A stretch of 64,000 nt of DNA from Helicoverpa zea (lineage: Eukaryota; Arthropoda; Insecta; Lepidoptera; Noctuidae): contig NC_061470.1 of the NCBI RefSeq assembly GCF_022581195.2, forward strand, positions 9,362,001-9,426,000, given 5' to 3'. Shown piece by piece: positions 57,023 through 64,000 of the stretch; position 1 is the stretch's first letter, and each line of letters opens with the position of its first letter. The notes under the pieces were generated by a model. The model did no database searches, had not been told where the DNA came from, and saw only the letters and a list, made by a program, of their open reading frames with translations. The translations under genes and the position numbers were made by a program.

Positions 57023-60000
57023 ACGATATAAACACTAACTAATAAATAATTTAACGCAGTCTAACAGATCAGACTTTACGACCACTATGCACTAGTTTAA
57101 ATTTAAATCACTGTTGTAGGAAGCACGCCATCGTAACGCATCGGGTTTGTAACGTTCCATGATTTGGGTCCTCATTAATCTGGATATGTTAAATAATAAA
57201 TAAGTTAATACATTCACTACACTGTATATAAATATAAATTCACATTTGCACCGTTCAACCGCACACTTAACTAGCGAGAAAAAACTTGTGTTATAAATTG
57301 TGTTGTCATCGTATTTGACACTACTATTATGGTTGTTATCGCAACTGAAACGAGGCCTTTTCGTTCGCTTATCGGTGACGATACAGCTGTTTAAAGGCCA
57401 CCAGCAAATGTAGGGGCGTGAACATTGCTTATCATTGAAAACTTGTCAAAAAAATATATCTTAGAGGATAATTTTCTGATACAACATCGCTACCGACACT
57501 TATTTTGATAGCAGTTAAAGTAATTCATTTTGTAAATCACGGTATAATTTTAAAAAATATACATTTCACAGTCACAACTCTATACGTGTTATTATAACTG
57601 CTGTAATTCAATGTAATACTGATGATTACGTTAAAAGCGGATGATAATTTAATTACTTTAGAGATAAAATGACATAGTAACGAAATGTTCTTTTGATAAA
57701 TATGCAATCATTTGAATACGCACGAAGTGCACTTTATGTAATGAGAAATGACACTAGTGTGATATTGGAAGGTCAGTGATAGATAGTACAGGACCACGGA
57801 ATTTTACTGAACCTAGTATTTTCACTTCATTATAATGTTTATTGCATCTATAAATAACAAATACTATAATGACAAGTTGATAATGAAACAAATTATTGTA
57901 TAGTAGAAAGTTCAGAAAGGCTCAGAAAATCTTTGTTTTCATACATTTTCACAAACTTATGAGGTATTGGATTCTTGGTCTACTTAAAACAAGAAAATTA
58001 TCCTCAACATATTATTTCCATTTTCAGAAAACTGAAAAAAGATATAAATGATATTTCAAAACTTATTGAGCCACCAGGGTCCCATAACTGTTCAGCTGGT
58101 GACCAAGTCTGAGCAGGCCTTGTTTACCGCTAATAGTAGTGACAATACACACTTGGTAATTAATAACTGTACGATAGGCACATATTTTAGGTCATGCGTC
58201 CGATCGTGCGGGCACGAAGGTTTAATTGACGTCATTCATAATAATAGGGTGCTTGTTTATAGAAAACTGTCTGTGCTGTAATGCGAGATTGTTATTAGGT
58301 CGACGCAAAATAATATTATTATAATGAAATTCAATCCCACTCAAGAACTTTTCCTATAACGAGGTCTTTTGATATTTTATCTTAAGCCAGTATTTTCCTA
58401 AAAAAATATTGTTGTTCCTAAAAAAGTTTCAACGAGCCTAGGGTGCGACATAACTATAGTAACCCAAGGTGAATTAACACAGTAGGTGCTTAATATTTCA
58501 AAAGTAACAAAAGCTGTATTAAACCATTATTTGAAAAAGACAATAAACCACTCGTAACAAATCATGAACAATTTAAAAATCTACTACGCAGGGTGTATCG
58601 GATGCAGACAGTTGTACGATTATCTCAAAGCAAAACACTTGGTTTTCTTATTGTTACACAAGTATCATTGTTTATTGTCATTCAACGTGTTATCGCAAGC
58701 AAATAACGCATGCCTGAGGGACACAATTCAAAGTCGAATGGGTTCATTGACCCCCCGGATATAGGATCATCCATTCAAACGTATATTTGTGTTTATTCTG
58801 GAATTAACATTTTCCTCATAATTAAAACCACCATCTATCAAGCATGTATAATTAATGGCTATAGCTCTGTAGCAAAACAATATGGATTACACCAAACATA
58901 TAAAAATGCCCTTTACAAAGAAGTCACCGTATACATAAACAACTATCATCGTGTATTTCTTATGTAACTAGATTTTGGTAAATACGAGTACATCAATATG
59001 CATTACAAAATAAGACACTGGGCACGCGATTACCATTCAATGAAGACATTCGTCACCTTTCCTTCACATCTATTGTTGTGAAGTAAATCTGATGAATGCC
59101 AACGAAGGAGATTATCATTTAAATTGAAAACTGCATAATATCGAACTTCCCTTGCATATAAGGCTCTTTGAAATAAAATGTACTAGGATCCTAGATAATA
59201 AGAACTATAGTATTGCAAATCTTTATGAACGTTGAACGGATGCCTGCTCTACTTTCAATACGGTACGAGACGACGTAAAGAATGCGGTCACCGGCGCCTA
59301 CTGACTGATACACACTAAAACCAACGACTAACCATTTAACCAACCTATATCGCTAACATTAAAAATGTCTGAAGTATCCGATAACAATGGCAATTGTATA
59401 AAAAGCAAAAAAAAACGTAAAAAGATATCAATGAAAATGTAAATCACGCCGAACGACACGAATCGAAGATCTACTTGAATTCAATTAAATGTATCTACCT
59501 ACTTCTGCAAGGCCTTTTGAAAGACTAACAGCAATTATTCCAAGATTAGTTTTTTCACAGAACGATACGATTTTCTTGCGCGAATTACAACATCAAATTG
59601 CGTGAATAATTCCAATGAAGAAGTAAGCTTGCGCTGTCAGTGATTACAAAACACTAAGTGAGGTCAGTAAAAACATTTATCGACACTTTCCGTATGTGGT
59701 AATTAAACAATAAACTTCATGTTCGTGGCTGCAGTTAAACTTCTTGCGTAATTGTTGAAGTTTGTGTGGGGAAAGGGCTCCATTCCAGTTCGGAAATCAA
59801 AGATTTGAAAAGGAAATGCAGAGATTTACCGAGAGCATTATTATTATGAAATCAATAGAAAAACGCGAGCAAAGCGGTCGCGTATCACATTCATGGACCG
59901 CAAACTAGCGTAGTTGTCGCCGCTCGCTAGCATTCTCATGTTACTTGCGACAAACATGTTTTACATCCAACAAATTAAATTTTCGCACGAAATCCACTCT

Positions 60001-63000
60001 TAGGACTTAGAAAACACGGTGTCATGAATTAGAAAACTTGGCTGGAAGCGTGCAAAGTTATTTTTGTTGCGGTTTGTTTTACGGTTGGATGTAACATGAT
60101 CCACTACGTTCGAATTGACATGCAGTTTTGTACTCACGTAACTGCGTAACATGAATATTTTTGCAACCAGGAAATACAAATAGAGAGAATATCATATTTC
60201 CTAGGATCGAATATCCGAAACAGAAGATAGTGGGAACCATTATAATTTATGTATTAGTGAGAAGAAAAGCAAATATAATTAGAGCGAAAGATAAGAAAAC
60301 GAGGAAGAAAACAAGGAAATAGCACGGCAAGTACACGATGCGGAATGATAAATGTAAATATTTATCGCAAGTAAGATCAAGTCATAATTATTCGTCGTTA
60401 GTGGGCCAAGGTCTGCTTCCGCCAAACCACGGTACTTACCGATGTGGAAAACGCGTCAACGCTCAAGTGAAAACCATGCGATGTGACTAGAATACTTGAA
60501 CAAGGAGCATTTTCCAGGTACGACATAGCCATAAATACGAACAAAACAAAGAAACAAAAGTACAGAGCAGTTGGACATTGGACGGTGTTTATATGGCTCG
60601 TTGACGGCCTTCTCGCACATTCACACAGTCCGCTGATGGATGATCAAATTGATTGGGCCTTTCATTAGATACGCACCGTTCGTCGGTCGGAACTCACGAA
60701 CTGTGATGGCAAACATTCAGTCTTTGTATTTGTACACAAGCTTATTCGGAAAATGACTTGCAAAATACTATATTTGGATTCATTTCAAATTGTGCGTGAA
60801 CCCGGTACATGCAATGATTCTGGCGACATGCGCCGCTGTATTTGCGCAATGTTTCCATTCCAATGGCTCCAAAAGCCAAGTATCGCGTGCATAAGTGTTA
60901 AATTTCAATCAAGTGTCAACTCCTTCCAATCAAGCACGACGGCAGGACAAACAAACCGTTATTATTGGCTAAATCGAGTCGAGCCGGTCGTTAGAAAAAT
61001 GATAAACATCCTTGACAGTTGTTTACGATGGTAAATGGACTTGTTAGTATTAAGTAAAAGGATAAGAACGTCGATTTAGCAATTATGGCACAATATATTA
61101 CATCAATTCTATTTATCTGAACATAAAAATGCTATTACTTAGTCATTACGTGTCACTTTCAAGAGGAATTATGACTTCAATAACAGCCAGGGTACCAAGA
61201 ATGTTACAATGACCTATTGCTAGATTCACCTTCATTGAATTGACGTCAGCTTTAATGAGAATTTCATATAATAAATAGTCAATATATCAAAAGCTATAAA
61301 AGATAATGTTATTCTATTGGTTTGCGAATAAGAAATATAAGTGTCAAGTGTTAACACCAGGCGTAAATGGAATGAAACATGAGATCGTTCCGGTGCTGTT
61401 GTATTTAAATGCATTATCTAGGCAATTAATTTTCCTCGGTGAATAGTCTAGACGTAAGGCCCATTTGATGGTGAATTATCACCATAGCACCCGTAATCGT
61501 CATGTAATTTCTCTCGCAGTAGGGTTCTTTCAAGTAAAAGGTATTCATTATTTGATATTATTTGCAGCTAGAGATGTGGTTTCTATTTTGCAGGGCGGTC
61601 TTAGATTTCCCTATGCCGTAAAAGATGGATGATGCTATAATTCCAGCAAACTGCCAACTTGTCAGTAATCATTATTTTAAATATTCATCATAAAGCGTCA
61701 TAAGCCTGCACCATAACTGCTAAATACTGTTGTAAAGTAAACATTTGTCAACAGAACCTTTCACATAGAGAAAGCGAAGGTAGCCTCCAGTACATCTAGA
61801 AAGGGCAAAAACATGAAACCGTTTTCAATTTGTTTTTCACAGAAAAACACTCTTTCTTCCAAACAAAGAGTACATCGGCATCGTTCGGATCAAAACATTT
61901 GTTCAGTTGGTTTCAGTTGTTCAATATACAGTGATTGAAAGTAAACATTCACGTGAAATACGGAATGATTACGTATTGCTCATTAAGGACAAAAGAACTG
62001 GCACTTTACTAGTTACCTGTGCAATTAAGGCTTAAGCAACAGTTGCAGGCCGAGGTGTAAATGTAAATGATATCAATATCGCGTTCAATATCAACAGAAA
62101 GTTGTCGGCTAGAACGACAGTAATATAAACTACCGTTATCGAATACGATACAAGGGGAATAAATCAAGTCAATTTTCACCTTAATCTGTCTAAGGACAAA
62201 GCACGGACCTTATTCAATGAGGCTATATTATTCACCTTTCCCCAAGTGCTTACGGCTAGAAATCTAGTCTCGATACAACACAGGCGAACCGTAAAATAGT
62301 TATTTATGGTTTATTGCACCATAACCAGTAACAACTATATAAATTATATCAGAAACTGACAGTAGAGATTTCCTCAGTATTTTTATGACAATATTAAAGT
62401 TTACTACTCATTGTCCAAACGGAGGATTTGTATCTTCAATGATGATTTGTTGATGTCTCATGTTGATAATCAGTATACGTTAAATGGCAGCAATATTTTT
62501 ACTGATTAGATCTTCCGTGCCCGTAAACATAGATTGGTAGATCACAAAAATAGGTTAGGCAGAGTAGGTTGTTAGAAAGTTAGTACCACTCGGTAAACGC
62601 TTTGCTTATTATAGGAGATTCCAAACAGCATGAACTGTGAAAACTAAGGTAACGAAAACTTCGATGAGAAAACAAATTGACAGATGACCTATTGGAAAAG
62701 TTTTATAAAGTTAACCTGATCCAAATGTTAATAGAACAAGAAAAGACGTGACTCAAGCCAAGCTTTCCTTTCATAAAGTATCAATTCAGTTTAACCGCCC
62801 TAAACCTTTAAAGAGGTCCAAGAACGTGCATGACTTTAATAAGTGCATTAAATCCATTTATATTCTAATTGAACACGAAACGAGTAACGATCAGGTTTCA
62901 TCCGTGGATGGAATACATAATGAAGAAACCAATATTAATGAAGTAAACATGGAGAATAATTACGATGAGTTAAACATAATTTACAAACATCAAATTAAAG

Positions 63001-63657
63001 ATTAGTCATCGTTGAAAAAGCCGGGCCACAAACATTGTGTATTGTGATCGGCCCAAATGTAGCTCCAACCATATGACTCAAGTTATAAGAGCAAGGTCTT
63101 TCCCATGCGGCCTATAAACACGGCCTTGTGATACACTTGCCCGATTTCAAAGTAACGACAGCTGACAAAACATCTGGGTAAGGAAATCTTAGGCTTATCA
63201 GATGTTATGAAAACACCGTATAGGTCGTTAAGCACGCTAACGTTTCTTGGTAGTCTATTTTTAGCATCGACTTGTCCTATTATCGCTGAAGACTTATCAA
63301 TGAGTAAGCACTGTGCGGATTCTAGGAATAGAACAGTACTGCAATGAAATTTAAAACATGTTATCGATTCAACTATACAATTTCTTACACCGCATAAACC
63401 AACAATGAAGATATTTTGGTATGGCAGGCGGTTACAAAGGAATGACTAAATTAAGGTACAACAAAGTGCATATAGCTTGTCACTCGCACTAGGAGCGGAG
63501 ATACGAGCATTTTATGTAACGAGGTTCGTGAAAGCCGACCAATGGCGTTCGAACACGCCCGCCATCGCGTCGTGAGCGCGCCACATACAAACAACGAGTC
63601 ATGTGAGCGCCGGCCGCCGCGTCCAGGCGCCGTCGCGAGCTCGACCATGACCTTCAC
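57023..63657. other. Region upstream of MTMR3/4
   Basis: It includes the MTMR3/4 5' UTR and promoter near 57023-57450. The remainder is AT-rich without a supported coding exon; short ORFs at 58048, 58564, 60753 and 62748 lack domain or codon character. A GC/CpG-richer patch lies at 63540-63660. Confidence 0.5.
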
Positions 63658-63774
63658 CTGTGCACGTCGATGAATCGCAGTAAACGCAATTACTACACAC
63701 AAACCGAACACTAGTAAAACCCAACAAAGGGCTATAAATAAAACGAAAGAAAAAATAAGAGATCCCGTCGACAT
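63658..63774 (-). CDS. Candidate first coding exon with signal anchor (unassigned)
   Basis: ATG at 63772-63774 opens 39 codons: MSTGS, then a hydrophobic stretch of about 25 residues (LIFSFVLFIALCWVLLVFGL and CVVIAFTA), then basic HRRAQ. The exon ends CACAG|GTGAAG, a good donor in phase 0. A GC-rich block follows at once, as beside many first exons. No matching downstream exon was recognised between here and MTMR3/4. It could be the first exon of an unknown membrane protein, an alternative start for MTMR3/4 (exon 2 accepts phase 0), or chance. Confidence 0.35.
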
Positions 63775-64000
63775 TACGGTGCAATTTGCACAATGTATTG
63801 AACGGAAGTTTAAATCTTCAGACAATGAGACCAATGACGTTCCGGCCGTATTTCAATTTGCAAATAGACTCATCATTTCAAGTACATTATGAGGAAAGCA
63901 CGAATTCAAATGTTTGTGAATGGCAAATGATAACACAAGGTCTTTAAACTTAGCCTAAGAAGATTTTATGAGATGATAACTTTGAGATTATAATGATGCA

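Noticed and set aside
58048..58967. Cluster of short plus-strand ORFs with scattered Cys
   Set aside because: No consistent motif, signal or splice structure connects them.
62748..63005. 85-codon ORF, possible small gene
   Set aside because: Asn/Ile-rich in AT-rich DNA, no domain, no splice partners; expected by chance.

Overview
This 64 kb window is nuclear DNA of an insect, almost certainly a moth (Lepidoptera, probably noctuoid). Reasons: intron-containing genes with insect-like products, AT-rich non-coding DNA, and a dense load of repeats that I recognise as typical of moths (RTE-type 3' ends with ATG/GAT tails, short interspersed repeats ending in ACAG microsatellites, a tRNA-derived SINE, many TIR MITEs). 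The order assignment is inference from repeat and protein character; no search was run.

Layout, left to right. (i) 1-3,000: the last exon of a mitochondrial citrate carrier (SLC25A1/scheggia type, + strand), preceded by the 3' part of an interspersed repeat. (ii) 3,563-8,123: a complete six-exon aldo-keto reductase gene (- strand); its third intron carries a 2.2 kb repeat with a 1.3 kb foldback element nested inside. (iii) 8,515-9,147: intronless POP4/RPP29 (RNase P/MRP subunit), head-to-head with the reductase across 391 bp. (iv) 9,585-16,580: a 7 kb DNA transposon bounded by imperfect TIRs and perfect 8-bp target duplications. It carries a degraded THAP-domain gene at its left end and, in opposite orientation, a fragment of a Cys-rich mobile-element protein at its right end. 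A 5.2 kb DIRS-type retroelement, with its internal complementary region, is nested inside. (v) 16,785-18,482: intronless CNOT10. (vi) 19,021-24,306: a five-exon WSCD-family sulfotransferase, with a 2.4 kb repeat in intron 3. (vii) 24,307-30,540: gene-poor DNA packed with foldbacks, MITEs, SINE and RTE fragments. (viii) 32,165-57,022: a twenty-exon myotubularin of the MTMR3/4 class (- strand; GRAM, active CX5R phosphatase, RSCDNL motif, coiled coil, C-terminal FYVE), with a 9.7 kb first intron. (ix) 57,023-64,000: the region upstream of MTMR3/4, with one orphan signal-anchor-like exon candidate.

The host genes are unrelated housekeeping genes: mitochondrial citrate export, carbonyl reduction, tRNA 5' processing, mRNA deadenylation, Golgi sulfation and phosphoinositide turnover. 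No operon-like logic is expected. The most unusual features are three. The first is an 11-copy, apparently identical 99-bp array that overlaps an MTMR3/4 coding exon and multiplies its splice donor. The second is a recurrent CCTAGTACT motif just inside several MTMR3/4 introns. The third is the THAP-plus-Cys-rich-protein transposon.

All exon boundaries were read by eye from splice consensus and phase continuity; no transcript or alignment evidence was available.
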